Assembly (NCBI RefSeq): GCF_000003195.3
Contig: NC_012870.2
Coordinates: 27,176,202-27,240,201 of the forward strand
Reading direction: 5' to 3'
Origin: Sorghum bicolor
Taxonomy: Eukaryota > Streptophyta > Magnoliopsida > Poales > Poaceae
DNA length: 64,000 nt
Position numbers and translations under genes: made by a program. The notes under the pieces were generated by a model. It was not told the DNA's origin. It was given only the letters and a program-made list of their open reading frames with translations, and did not search any database. This document shows, piece after piece, positions 45,264 through 57,390 of this stretch. Every line of letters starts with the position of its first letter. Position 1 is the stretch's first letter.

Positions 45264-46749
45264 TCAATGCACGATCCAGAAAATCAATATCCTCATCAGC
45301 TGGTTCACTGTAGCTGTGGGTGGAGCCTGTACTACTACATCAACACTTATTCTATCTCCCTTTGGTGTTGTCACAACTACTACTTTCTCTTTGCACTTAA
45401 TCTCCGTAGAATATTTCTTCATCCAATCCAAACCCAATATCACATCTATGCCTGAGGTTCTCATAACCATGGGACTAACTGGGAAATCTACCCCCCTTAA
45501 AGAAAGACTTGCTGAGGGGCAACAATATGAAACTGGTATAGTCCCTCCCGGTGAGTTTACTAGCATATGGGTTTTCAAGGCAACTAGTGGTATGCTATGA
45601 ACTCTAACAAATGCTTGTGATATGAATGTATGTGAAGCTCCAGAATCAAATAAAACTGTAGCGGGAATAGAGTTGATACTGAACGTACCCATCATAATCT
45701 CCGGTCTCTCTTGTACTGTCTCTGCAGCCACGTGGTTCACTTTTGCTCCATTAGAATTAGATTTTTGATTGTTGTTCTGCTGGTTGAACCTTTCCGGGCT
45801 ATAAGACATGTGTCCTTCCTTGCCACAGTGAAAACACCTAGTAGGAGTATTGGGAGCACTTCTCTTCATAGAGGTGGCATTTGAATTTCCTGAGCGGGGA
45901 ATCTGCTGACCACTCTACTGTTGATTAGGATTACGCTGAGGTTGTTGGTTGCGATCCCATTGACCAACCGGTCCCTGGTACCTCTGTTGATCGCCCAGCT
46001 GAGGGTTGAAACGTTGGCGGTTGTTGCCTCCAGAACCTTGTGCCAGCATCCTCCTCTTCTTATCCTGACCTTTGCGCATGTTATCTAACACAATGGCACG
46101 GTTCACCAAAGGCTGGAAGGTAGGGTAGGTATTTCCATCCAGTTGCAATCTGAGTTCATAGTAAAGACATTTCATGAAGAGACGTTGTTTGTCAGTATCT
46201 TCTCTGACTTCGTTTGGAGCATAGCGAGCTAACTGTTCAAATGTGTCATGATATTCTGCCACAGTCATGGAGCCCATCCTGAGGGATCTGAATTCTTCTT
46301 ATTTGAGCTCCATCATTCCTTCATTTATATGTCGAGCTCTGAAGTCTCTACAAAATTCCAGCCATGTGACAGGAGGAGCATTGTTGGGACGAGCAACTTG
46401 ATATGACTCCCACCATGTCTGAGCTGCCCCCTGAAGCTGTCCAGAAGCATACAACACCTTCTCCAAGTCATTGCACTGTGCTATGTTCAGTTGCCTCTCC
46501 ACGGCACGTAACCAATCATCTGCCTCCATAGGATCAGCTGAGTGTGTAAATACTGGATCTTCCCTTCATAAACTCCCCACGCTTATCCCTCACATGAACA
46601 GGTGGTGGTGTTGGTGGAGGTTGCTGCTGTAGGTGCTGCATGAAAACGTGCATCATCTCATTTTGGGTTTGCATGAGTTCCTCCACAGTAATTGGGTCAT
46701 TACCACCATTGCCACAGCCTCTGCCTCTGCCTCTTCCCCTTGCTGCCAT
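45264..46749 (-). pseudogene. Gypsy gag-protease remnant
   Basis: Gag starts MAARGRGRGRG and contains the capsid block QLNIAQCNDLEKVLYASGQL then WWESYQ, then a zinc knuckle CFHCGKEGHMSYSP in which the final Cys is lost, then the protease motif VLFDSGASHTFIS and DVILGLDWMKKY. Damage visible: a frameshift near 46560, in-frame stops at 46299-46301 and 45915-45917, and loss of everything beyond protease. Gag forms the particle, protease processes it; this copy cannot do either. Confidence 0.88.
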
Positions 46750-47674
46750 ATGCATTCCGAGGTATAGAAACATGTCTTAGTAGTGTCCAACATGACAATT
46801 ACAAGAGGTAACAGAATCTGAAATTTTCTGGGTAACATCCAACATCAGCAGATCAGAAAATCAGTCATATCTTGAGTTCCAGAATTCAAAAGGATACATG
46901 CTGTATACCGTTGGAAAGATAAAGAAATTATCTACAACTTTTATTTATACCATCTTAACATATTCTGTCGTTAAATGAGTCTAAACTGGGCATAACAAAA
47001 ACTGTTCCAGAATTACAGACTGTGCAGAAACCTCAACTTTGAACAGCCATAACTCCCAGATCATAACAGATAATGGTGTCACTCTTGCAGCATTGGAAAG
47101 ATATGAAAGTCTACTTGTTCCTAGAAAAATTTGATGAACATTGCATGAACAGATTTTGAATTACACCAGATTTATTGCAGACCGCTCCAGAAAACAGCAA
47201 AGGAGAGAAACAGGATTTTAACCAAACCCAACTATTTAGTTCATTAATCCTTATGCCTTAGGCCTATAAACTAAATGAAATTGTAGAGAGAATCCACAAG
47301 ATCATTACACTCATTACAAAGATCCAAATCAATCATGAACATAATAACAAACCAAACCAAGCATCAAAGATTCACACTTCAAACATTGCCTCAACTTGCG
47401 GTACTATCGTTCTTTTCCTATTAAGGGCAAAGATCCTAAAACACCTATCTCAAAGACGCCAGAAGGTGGTAAGAAAAGGTTCTAAAAGCATATCAAGCAA
47501 GGCGTGGGGATGAGAACAAGTCTTTCAAACAAGCAACAAGGTGAAGATGAATAGCAATGAAAAGGGTATAGGATAAGAGAAAATATCAAGGTTTATAGAA
47601 CAAGGATTTTGTAGCAATTTCAAAACCTTAAGACGACCAATTTCTAACTAGGCTTGCGTCCGACAGTCAACAAA

Positions 47675-47686
47675 GCTTTGATACCA
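47675..47686 (-). other. Primer binding site of the minus-strand gypsy element
   Basis: TGGTATCAAAGC on the minus strand, 3 nt after the LTR end. It is complementary to the 3' end of plant initiator tRNA-Met with one mismatch, the usual primer of such elements. Confidence 0.8.
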
Positions 47687-47689
47687 ATT

Positions 47690-50392
47690 TGTCACACCCA
47701 TATTTTAAGAACAAAATAGGATGCATAAAAGACTCATATGTGCCCAGGAATAGTCGCACACATAAGTAGACAAATCTCAAATGTACCATTGCAGTGTTTA
47801 TTACATAGCAGAACATAATAAATCACATAGTCTTACACAAAAATGATAATAATATTAAACAACGCTCTCGACGGAAGCTCCACACAGGGATACTGTTGAC
47901 TGGTTGACTCCAAACCTAGTACTCATAACGGTAGTCCTCATTCCAGTCATCTTCATTATCATATCCTGAGGTGTTGGGAAATTTGCAAGAGTGAGCACAT
48001 ATCGTACTCAACAAGTATAACCAGGGGTTCATGAGGCCCAAATAGCTGACATTGGTTTGACTGCATTTAGCTTTTAATAGTGGATAGCATGTTCATAATT
48101 AAATAGCAAAAGTCAAGGTAGCATAAATAATCCATTAATCACATGATCAAGTGTAAGCATAATTAAGCCATAGCATAATCGATAATCAAATGAACATAAC
48201 AACTTAACAAGCTCATCATCGTCGCAGCAAGAACCTCCAAGGCCGCTCTTAACCGTGAGCACGGCTAGTATACTAGTTTTAACACTCTGCAGAGGTTGTA
48301 CATCTTTACCCATGAGTCATGATTTTCCCTTTCGCCCGAGGTAGCTAATCTCTTAACCCCCTTCCAAGGGAGGTCGACAGGGATCACTATGAAGCCTTTC
48401 AAAAGTTCGTCTAACAAGTTAGGGCCGCAAGGTTTCCTTCGCGCGCAGATATAGAGCCCCCCTTCCGATGGCACAATGACTCGCAGCCTATACACATACA
48501 GACAGAGGCCACACTATACCCAAAACGGTTCAGCCCCTCCGCCCTTTCAGGTAACCTCTAACAAGCTAGAAAAGGTCTTCATACTGAGCTAAAGCCAGAG
48601 CCATTATAGCCCTCATGGTTGCACTGTTGTCCCGGTGATCACTTACAGACAAGATCTCATATAGTTATTTGTCATCATTTAACATTCGTTGCATAGCTAT
48701 TAATCGTCTTACAAGATCATGGATTATATCAAGCACTAGCACATCTACACCAAATGCATATCAAGTAGGTAGCAAGGAATCCAGGTAACAATCATCTATG
48801 ATTTTGCTAAGGTCGACAAGTTGATAGCATGCATATGATATATATGTGTAGTTATAAGTTAATAGGTAACAAGGATGATCCCAAGTTATACTTATCTTGA
48901 TCAAAGCTCTCCTGAGCCTGCTGGTCCTCAAGTCTTGGTCTTGATCACCAACGTACGGCTGACCGTCTATTCCCAAATATCAATCAACAACACGCAATCC
49001 AACGTAGACAATCATACATGAAGCAAACAAGCTATAATTAGAACAATACACCAAACAGTAGTAAAACAAATTTAACAGTTTATCAAAATATTCTACGCAG
49101 CGCTACGATCACATAAACGTAAAGTTCACGAAAATCGGAATTAAAACAGAGAAGTTATGCATTTTCCAAGATTTCCTATAGAGAAATAATTAATTAAATG
49201 CTACTGCGAAAATAAAAAGTTTCTAAACAGTAAAATAGTACCTCTAACTTGTAAAGCACGTAAATACGAATCTAACAAAATTTGAATGGACAAAAACGGA
49301 GTTAAAATGAATATTTTATGAACAATTTAAGTTCAGTGGCAAAACTGTAAATAACAGAAAACGAAATTTGAACTCAGCCGGGCTGTACGCTTTCGAAATT
49401 GGAAAACGTATTTTTCTCGAGGCGCCTAGGGACTGCGGGTTAATTGTGAAATCTTCCAGGGACTCTTAATCAAAAAGGCCGCCGAAGGGGTATCTTCTAA
49501 TCCTATCCCTTCATCTTCGATCAGACGGTCCACAAATAGCAGAAGGGAACCAGGCGGCGGCCGACCACCTCCCAGAGCGCCAGCACGGTGGCCGCCTTGG
49601 GCGCCGCCGAGAACCTCGCCGGTATTACTTCAACTCGCAAATCCGTGCAACAAAAACTGAGCCAAGGACATGGGAAGGTAGAGGAGAAGGTCGCGAGCTC
49701 ACCTAGGCGCTGAACTTGGGCCGAGAGTGCGTAGAGGAGACGCGGCGCTCGCGGTGGCGGAGAAAGGCGCCGGCGAGATCCGAATGCGCAGCTGCGGTGG
49801 CTAGGGCTTGGAAAGAGCGCTCGGGTGGGGAAAACAAGGCATGGGGCATCGCGAGGAACTTTATAGGGCTTCGGATTACGCGCTAGGCAAGGAAATCACG
49901 AATCGAATCCCAGGGATTGGATTCGGTAGTGCTGTGCCCGGCCTGAGTCCCGATCCTTCACGGCTGGGGGAAGAAGGAAAGGGCACTGGCGCGTGGGTCC
50001 CGCGTCACAGTGAGAGAAGGGGCGGGGCCCAGCCGTCGGCTGAAGAAGGAGGGGAGAAGTGGGCCGGGACGCGGGGGAGGGGAGAGGTGCGCGGTTGGGC
50101 CGGTTGGAGACCTGGGCCGCGCACGGGGAGGGAAGAAGAAGGAGCAGGCCGGGGGGGTGAGGGGAGCTGGGCCTCGGCCTGGATCCCAAGGGCTTTCTCT
50201 TTTTTTTCTTTTTTTTCTAATTTATTTTTCCAAAGCCTTTTCCAAAGAGAGTTTTGAATGCAAAAATAAATTCTCACCAAAAACAAGCATAGAATAAAAT
50301 GTGTTCCAGCATGAATGCAAGACATGTTTCTAAAACTTATGATAAATTTTAATTTGCACAAAATTATTTATTTGCTTGATTCAAATGCTCAC
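47690..50392 (-). repeat. 5' LTR of the minus-strand gypsy element, 5' end truncated
   Basis: Ends (minus strand) in CTTAAAATATGGGTGTGACA next to the primer binding site. It matches the 3' LTR over 49402-50392 and at its last 60 bp. At 50392 it breaks off after TGAGCATTTGAATC, where the 3' LTR still has about 75 bp to its TGTAACACCC start. A TATA box CTATAAAG is near 49857-49864. Confidence 0.85.
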
Positions 50393-51590
50393 AGATTAAT
50401 ACCGATGTAGCATTTCAACCGGGAAGTATTGCAGGTATCGTTATTTATATTTTTACCACTGGGAAGGGATTGCTAAACATCAATGTTGATTATGGAATGG
50501 AATATATAATTGAGTATCTATCATTGCATGTATAATTGAGAGTATTTATCTATCTCTTTCATACAGGGATAAATGTCACATAAAAGATAGAAAAAATATG
50601 AATGGTGACAAAGATAATTAATCTGATAAGCATAACTAGCCACATATAAATATGATAAGCACCTCAACAGATATTCTAGCAAGTCATTAGCATGGAATTA
50701 GGACGAACTACAAGAATATTTCCTAAGTTATTCTTAACTATAAAGTCTAGCATATCATAGTTAGTGCAATTATACTTGGCAATCATTACGAGACAGGACT
50801 ACGCCCATGCATAGTGATATTATCAAAGAATATGAGAAACATAGCAATCACTCCCCTGTAATAATGTTGCTCTACCAGCCCTATACACGAGAGGGGGACT
50901 ATATAAGAATCAATTGAGCTGTCACTACCACGAACTACCCCGTGATCTGGCATATAGGGTACAATCGCAGATAAATACGGTATAGGCACCACACCTACAC
51001 AATACTTATCATTTACCCACTGTACACATGGATAAATGCTATATGATCCTAAACATGTTTATAATTCCAATCTAACTAAGCCAAGCATATAACTATGATA
51101 AACTAAGAATAATATAATTGCGAATATAAACAAGTAGAGCAAAGTCATAATCAATATATTGAAGTAGAACAAAGTCATATTCGTAATATTGAAGAACAAA
51201 GATAAACAATTGAAGAACAGTAGAGGAATTACCAAGAATCCTCTTGACAGATCCGGAAACCAATCGAAGATTGACTCCTTCTAGTTCTAATCCTATGTAG
51301 CTATGCTAAACTAGAGATCTAATTGATGTGGTGGCTCTAGGGCTTGATCAGAGGCTTCTTCTCCTACGATGAATAATGAATTAGGGTTTCTGAGGGATAG
51401 AGGTCCTCTCCTCCAGGGGCCAGGGGGTCTGTTTATATAGTCCTTCCAAGTGAATGTGGGCCATCGGATCAAACCGACATTAATCGCACGGTTTTCCTTG
51501 ATCCCTTAGGTCAGCGGAGCATGATCCGCGAGGTTGGTTGTGATTGGCCCTCAGGCCAGGGCGGGCGCCCAAGGGGGGAGGGTGGGCGCC
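50393..51590 (-). repeat. Host LTR, minus strand, left part
   Basis: Read on the minus strand, this matches the LTR of the plus-strand element beside it, at moderate divergence: GGCCCACATTCACTTGGAAG, then ATATAAACAGACCCCCTGGC. The 50393-50440 end matches that LTR near GCTACATCGGTAT. It is interrupted at 51590 by the plus-strand element and resumes at 57250. Both outer ends are cut by the flanking gypsy elements. Confidence 0.75.
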
Positions 51591-52526
51591 TGTTGACGGT
51601 CCTTAATGCTCATATTTAACCGTCAACTAATCATAGAAAAGGATCCAAATGCAACCAACACCTAGACTTAGGGTTTTATCTGACAGAATTCCATGAGTTT
51701 TGGTGTTTGTCTATTTCTGCAGGGGGTTATCAGGAAATACGGAAGAAAGGCCCACACGTCGGGTTTACATAGAGATATTAACGTGCCGCACAATTTTCTA
51801 TCATCTAGAAGACTCCAGAAGCCACGGGACCGAAGCGGAGGCCGAGAGGACTCAGGGACAGGGCGCCCGCCCTCCTCTCCTGGGCGCCCGCCCACACATA
51901 GAGTCCAATCAGGACTCTCTTTCGGGATATTGCTCCACCGACCTAAAGGATCAAGGATAACCATTCAATCAATGTCGGTTTGATCCAACGGCCCATATTC
52001 ACTTGAAGGGACTATAAAACCAGACCCCCCTGGCCCCTGGAGATCATACCTCTTCTACAGAATCAAAGCTAGGGTTTCAATTCTTCATCCAAGTAGAGAG
52101 GATCCCTCTAGTTCTTCTAGTTCTACCTCTAGTTCATCTAGATCTAGTTCTAGTTCATCTAGTTCTAGTTCTAGTTCCTCTAGTTCTAGTTCTAGTTAGT
52201 TCTAGTTGTAATCTAGAAAATAGGGAGAGAGAAGAGGAGAGCGGAGGAGGAGCCGGATCTGTCGGATCTTCCTCAACATTATACTTTTGCAGCATCTGGT
52301 TCATTCTTCATCGTTCTCTAGGTTCTTCAATTCATAATTCCTGAGTTCTCTAACTACTTTTATTTACATTCAAGTTATTTATTGGATTCCCGCTTGCATC
52401 AAGTGCTCTAGTCTTTATAACGCTAGAGTAGTAATTAATAGATTAGACGTGGTGTTTAGTCTTGTAATTACCTGGAATTGCACCCAATCCTGCGGATTGT
52501 TGTGGTAGCCTTAGGGTAGTGACAGC
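51591..52526 (+). repeat. 5' LTR of the Tat/Athila-like element, truncated
   Basis: Starts TGTTGACGGTCCTTAATGCT. It matches the 3' LTR until GTAGTGACAGC at 52526 and then passes directly into protease-region sequence, so the last 340 bp or so, plus primer binding site and gag, were lost in one deletion. Contains a run of CTAGTT repeats at about 52105-52205 and a CTATAAAACC TATA box near 52011. Confidence 0.85.
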
Positions 52527-52600
52527 TACTGAGATACTGGAAACTCAGGCAATCACTGCCCTGAGATGCTTGAGGACGTAACTACTGGAGTAACCCCATT

Positions 52601-53185
52601 GTGGAAGTAATTACTAACCTTCTGCCAGTCAAGAGAGGCAATCCAGGACGCCCCGTCATCCCGATCTCCATCGGCATGGTGGACTTCCCAGAAGCACTCT
52701 GCGACTTTGGCTCCAGTGTCAACATTATGCTCAGGGTACTCTATGAAAAATTCTTTACACATCCTTTATTAGAAACAGTCATGTGTTCGCAGCTTGCAGA
52801 TCGTACGCTAAGTTTCCCAAAGGGAATATTGAAGAACTTCTGCGTCCAAGTTGGTACCTTGTATGCCCCAGCAGCCTTCGTGGTGATAGAGACCGGTTCT
52901 GATGAGAGGGCACCCGTCATCTTAGGGAGGCTATTCCTGAACACCTCGGGAGCTGTCATCTACGCTAGTGCTGCCAAGATCAGTTTCTACATCAAGGGGA
53001 GGAAGGAGACGTTTTCCTTTAAGAACAAGACTACACAAATCTCAAAGCAATCCCGACATGAACCAAGGAAGAGGATCAACAGGGGGGACATGAACAAGCA
53101 AATGTTGACTGAGTCAGCTAAGATGGTCACTACAGCTCAAGGAGGTCAAGATCGTCAACTCAAGTCGCCTTTCTTGATCAAGTAG
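52601..53185 (+). pseudogene. Retropepsin-like domain 1 (Tat/Athila type)
   Basis: A 194-codon frame. It has PVKRGNPGRPVIPISIG, an active-site-like ALCDFGSSVNIM, then SQLADRTLSFPKGILKNF and a flap-distal APVILGRLFLNTSGAVIY. This is the aspartic protease fold of gypsy polyproteins, which cleaves gag-pol. The active-site triad reads DFG rather than DTG/DSG, so activity is doubtful. The basic tail KQSRHEPRKRINR follows. The segment ends at TAG 53183-53185. Confidence 0.75.
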
Positions 53186-53626
53186 GACGACCCTAGTGTT
53201 CCAAGCATCGAGTGCACAATCAATGGATATTCTTTTCAGAAGACACTCTACGACACTGGATCTGACGTCAACATAATGGCCGCAGTCACTTATCAGCTCC
53301 TGTTCGGAACCATGCCCCTAAAACCGACATACACTCAGCTCCAGATGGCAGATCAAACATTCCGAAAGGTTGAAGGTTATTGACATAGGAGAAGACGAGT
53401 ACGATCCACCCATCATCCTTGGAAGACCGTTCCTCAGCTCCGTTAAAGCAATCATCTACATTGGAACCGGAGAAGTCCACATGCACTTCCTCTCTGAGAA
53501 GGTACGCCGCTATTTTACTCACTCTAACTATATAGTTGAAGACTCTAAGCAGGTCAGGACAAGAAGGAGACGACGCAACCGCAAACAGAGAAGGCAAAAT
53601 CATCAAGGACGAATGAGTAGACTATG
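53186..53626 (+). pseudogene. Retropepsin-like domain 2, broken
   Basis: In the same frame after the TAG, a second protease-like domain begins: SIECTINGYSFQKTLYDTGS with a canonical DTG, then VNIMAAVTYQLLFGTMP and LQMADQTFRKVEG. A small deletion shifts the frame near 53375, after which VIDIGEDEYDPPIILGRPFL and SEKVRRYF appear in another frame. It resembles domain 1 in layout but not closely in sequence. Confidence 0.75.
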
Positions 53627-55968
53627 AAGGAGAAGTTGTAAGGTCTGAAGACATACAGCTTGAACAGAACTGTCCTGAGGAGACCGTAGCACCGAGTCAG
53701 GTGTGTAGAGAGAAGATAGTTATACACGAAGAGGAGGCACCGCCGGAACCACCGACTACGCCATCCAGCAAATCCCAGGACGAGTGAGAATACGGAGAGT
53801 CCCGATCGGAGGACTTAAACACACCGAACACCTTTCCAAGAGGTAAATTTGGTAGTTATCTTTTTCCTTCCAATTATTTAAAATAGTTTGTTTAGTTAAT
53901 CAGGTTCATATCATCTTGAAAAGAAAATAAAAATGTTAAAAAATAGTAAGCCTCATGTGAGTATGCTCATGGCATAAAACCCATAAGTACATTCACTGTG
54001 GTGGCATAAAAATAAAATAAATATATTCCTGTCTTATAAAAATGGAAATATAAAAATAGATTTATGATCCCACCAAAGAAAGTAATATTTATTGAGGAGG
54101 CTCAACATGGTAAAGGCTAGATATTTATGTTAACACTTAACTAGTTCCACAAAGCTTTGTTGTCTATTTGAGCTCTACAGAATTCAAGGATCAAAGAAGA
54201 CTAGCAGACGGAGGACATCCTAATCGCTGTCAGGGTGCTGCCAACATTCAAATACACCTCCGCCACTTGCTAGCTACATCAGAAGGAATTACGTCAAAAC
54301 CCAGCTTGGGGGAGAGCAACCCCATTTATCCAGCTAAGTGCTCTACTCATGTTTATATTTTACTCAAATAATAAAAAGATGCATAATCATAAAAACCCAA
54401 ATAAAGATTTTGTGCTTATATATATATATCTTTGCTTAGCTTGCTAAATAAATAAATAAATAAAGTTTGCTATGAACCCTCATGATAAGCTCTCACATGG
54501 AAATGATGAATAGTTGCTCTGCCATGATTAGTTCTAGAAATTGAAATCTCTCTCAAGTTTAGGCATGACTGGTATTAATTAAGATTTGCTCTAAACCTGA
54601 ACTTGTGGGAGAGTACTTGATCTAAAGTCCAAGTCGTTAACAGATACGATATGGGAAGGTTGAACTGTTGTTTATATGTTCCTAGAGATGCTAGAATTCT
54701 GGAGAATTTTATCATTGAAAATCTTTAAAATATCACATGATGAGTTCCTCTATGATGAGAGTTTAAATTCCTACCACAACCATATATACTTGCTTGCTAG
54801 ACTTTGAGCCACACATTTATTTTTTACTGCTTATGAGCATTGAGTGTGGTCAAGCTGTGTAGACCCTTAGGAGCTTGTCATGTGGTTAAAATCAAGATTC
54901 ACTTGCACGTTCACTCACACATGCTGCTTCTACTCCGGAAGTACGCATCCACATATATCCACCCATTTCCATCTCCAGAATCACCTAAAACTATTCTACT
55001 CCTAATCCAGGAGAGAATAGCCAAAAACATTTCTGTTTTCCCTGTGAAATAAATGCTCAAGTTATCTTGGTTACTACCACTTGCTATATTATTTTAGGAG
55101 ATGAGTGCTCTAAAAAAAGAGAAAAAAAGAAAGAATACGAGGAAATAAAAAGGGGCAAGTGCCCGGAACCTCGAAAGAAAAGAAAAAGTGAGACGAGAGG
55201 TAAAAATGGACAAGTGTCCGACAGTAGAATTAGGGGTACAAGATACCCACCTGAGAGGAAAGAAAAGAAAATATAGAGCATCTCATTCTCCTCAAAAAGT
55301 TTCAAAAGAGCAAGAAAGGTATGTATCCCCTCAAAAGAGCACAAGTAGAATTAGACTTTCACCATTGTTATCACCATCATTACCATACACCATTCATTCG
55401 CCACACATGCACATCTTGATTTGACTTATTGACTTGATCTTCTGGATCCATGGTTTGACTATGCAATAAATGTCTTGTAAGTATGTATTAGCTGTCTCCC
55501 ACCTATGAGCTCCAGATATCAAAACCTTATTAGAGTAGGGTGAGAGAGAAGGCAATGCCACTATGCCTCGTACCAAAAATACCACATACTTTGAGAGAAG
55601 GCATACACCATTACTTCCTTGGTAAGGATCCAGAAATACCACAAAAGAGAGACTAAAGAGAGTCATACAAGAAATCTCTGAGTTTTATTTGAAAATCTAC
55701 AAAAACTCGAAAGCTATAGTTAATTGAAGAACAAGAGACATGGCGCTTGACTAGACCGTTCTATCTTTTAACTGCTCAAGACACAAGTGACGGTTGCAAG
55801 CCCCATGGTGGAAGGTGCAATGGGTAAGTTTAAATCTTAACAGTTTACCCTAACCCAGAGATGAGATCTTGTTTGAACGCATGTATATCTTTAAGGTATG
55901 AAACCACTGCAGAAACTCTTGAGTCCATCTTTGCTCAGGGACGAGGGAAGGTTAATCTTGGGGGAGCT
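53627..55968 (+). other. Internal non-coding part of the Tat/Athila-like element
   Basis: No RT, RNase H or integrase motifs were seen in any frame. The 3' end shows CTTGGGGGAGCT at 55957-55968, a polypurine tract directly before the 3' LTR. A low-complexity AAAGAAAAAA/GAAAAG stretch lies at 55105-55280. Confidence 0.6.
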
Positions 55969-57249
55969 TGTTGACGGTCCTTAATGCTCATATTTAACCG
56001 TCAACTAATCATAGAAAAGGATCCAAATGCAACCAACACCTAGACTTAGGGTTTTATCTGACAGAATTCCACGAGTTTTGGTGTTTGTCTATTTCTGCAG
56101 GGGGTTATCAGGAAATACGGAAGAAAGGCCCACACGTCGGGTTTACATAGAGATATTAACGTGCCGCACAATTTTCTATCATCAAGAAGACTCCAGAAGC
56201 CACGGGACCGAAGCGGAGGCCGAGAGGACTCAGGGACAGGGCGCCCGCCCTCCTCTCCTGGGCGCCCGCCCTCACATAGAGTCCAATCAGGACTCTCTTT
56301 CGGGATATTGCTCCACCAACCTAAAGGATCAAGGATAACCATTCAATCAATGTCGGTTTGATCCAACGGCCCATATTCACTTGAAGGGACTATAAAAACC
56401 AGACCCCCCTGGCCCCTGGAGATCATACCTCTTCTACAGAATCAAAGCTAGGGTTTCAATTCTTCATCCAAGTAGAGAGGATCCCTCTAGTTCTTCTAGT
56501 TCTACCTCTAGTTCATCTAGATCTAGTTCTAGTTCATCTAGTTCTAGTTCTAGTTCCTCTAGTTCTAGTTCTAGTTAGTTCTAGTTGTAATCTAGAAAAT
56601 AGGGAGAGAGAAGAGGAGAGCGGAGGAGGAGCCGGATCTGTCGGATCTTCCTCAACATTATACTTTTGCAGCATCTGGTTCATTCTTCATCGTTCTCTAG
56701 GTTCTTCAATTCATAATTCCTGAGTTCTCTAACTACTTTTATTTACATTCAAGTTATTTATTGGATTCCCGCTTGCATCAAGTGCTCTAGTCTTTATAAC
56801 GCTAGAGTAGTAATTAATAGATTAGACGTGGTGTTTAGTCTTGCAATTACCTGGAATTGCACCCAATCCTGCGGATTGTTGTGGTAGCCTTAGGGTAGTG
56901 ACAGCCCTAACGGTCGTCGTATTCCACCTCGTTCGGATCGGTGTTTGTAGGACCGTAGTCAGACCTTCCTAGCCCCCTTCTCATCTCTTTCTGTGGTTAG
57001 TGCTCTGATGTCCCGAAATAGATAATCTTGAAGTAATTCTTGATTCTTAGATCAACTAGAGAACTCTCAGGAAACTTCCTCTCTTCCCACCAAAAATAAT
57101 TATATAGTTATCCTTGGGCGATCTTGGATCTTAATTAGTACACTCACGTTCTCTGTGGAAAATCGATACTCTGGAATACTCCCGGGTGAAAGCTACATCG
57201 GTATCCGTGCGCTTACGGATTTTTCTGTTTGCGTTTAAAATATCCAACA
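55969..57249 (+). repeat. 3' LTR of the Tat/Athila-like element, full length
   Basis: 1281 bp, TGTTGACGG at the start and AAAATATCCAACA at the end. It supplies the reference for what the 5' LTR lost. Confidence 0.85.
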
Positions 57250-57390
57250 ACGCCCTGCCCTCGGGCCCGATCGGCCTCTCGTTCGTTCCCGTTGCTTCTG
57301 GACTCTTCTAGATGTTAGATAATTGCGCGGCACGTTAATATCTCTATGTAAACCCCACGTGTGGGCCTTTCCTCCATAATTCCTGATAAC
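57250..57390 (-). repeat. Host LTR, minus strand, right part
   Basis: Continuation of the LTR at 50393-51590 after the inserted element. Reverse-strand text GGAAAGGCCCACACGTGGGG and CATAGAGATATTAACGTGCC matches the LTR of the inserted element. It is cut at 57390 by the next gypsy LTR. Confidence 0.75.

Larger units (their letters stand above)
43962..50392 (-). mobile_element. Deleted Ty3/gypsy retrotransposon (minus strand)
   Basis: On the minus strand the order is 5' LTR (47690-50392, first 75 bp or so missing), primer binding site, decayed gag-protease, polypurine tract, 3' LTR (43962-45080). RT, RNase H and integrase are gone: the frame stops matching just before RT (about 45205) and jumps to the terminal AATCTCGAGGACGAGATTCT block. 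Related to, but diverged from, the element starting at 57391. Confidence 0.9.
51591..57249 (+). mobile_element. Tat/Athila-like Ty3/gypsy element, non-autonomous
   Basis: LTRs in direct orientation at 51591-52526 (3' part missing) and 55969-57249, flanked by GCGCC (51586-51590) and ACGCC (57250-57254), a 5-bp duplication with one change. Inside are two protease-like segments, then about 2.3 kb without recognisable coding, then a polypurine tract. Primer binding site, gag, RT and integrase were not found. By eye the LTRs differ at about six sites in roughly 940 bp, so the insertion is young. Confidence 0.88.

Noticed and set aside
45264..45869. Stand-alone cellular aspartic protease gene
   Set aside because: The zinc knuckle, protease motif and surrounding LTRs show it is a decayed gypsy polyprotein piece.
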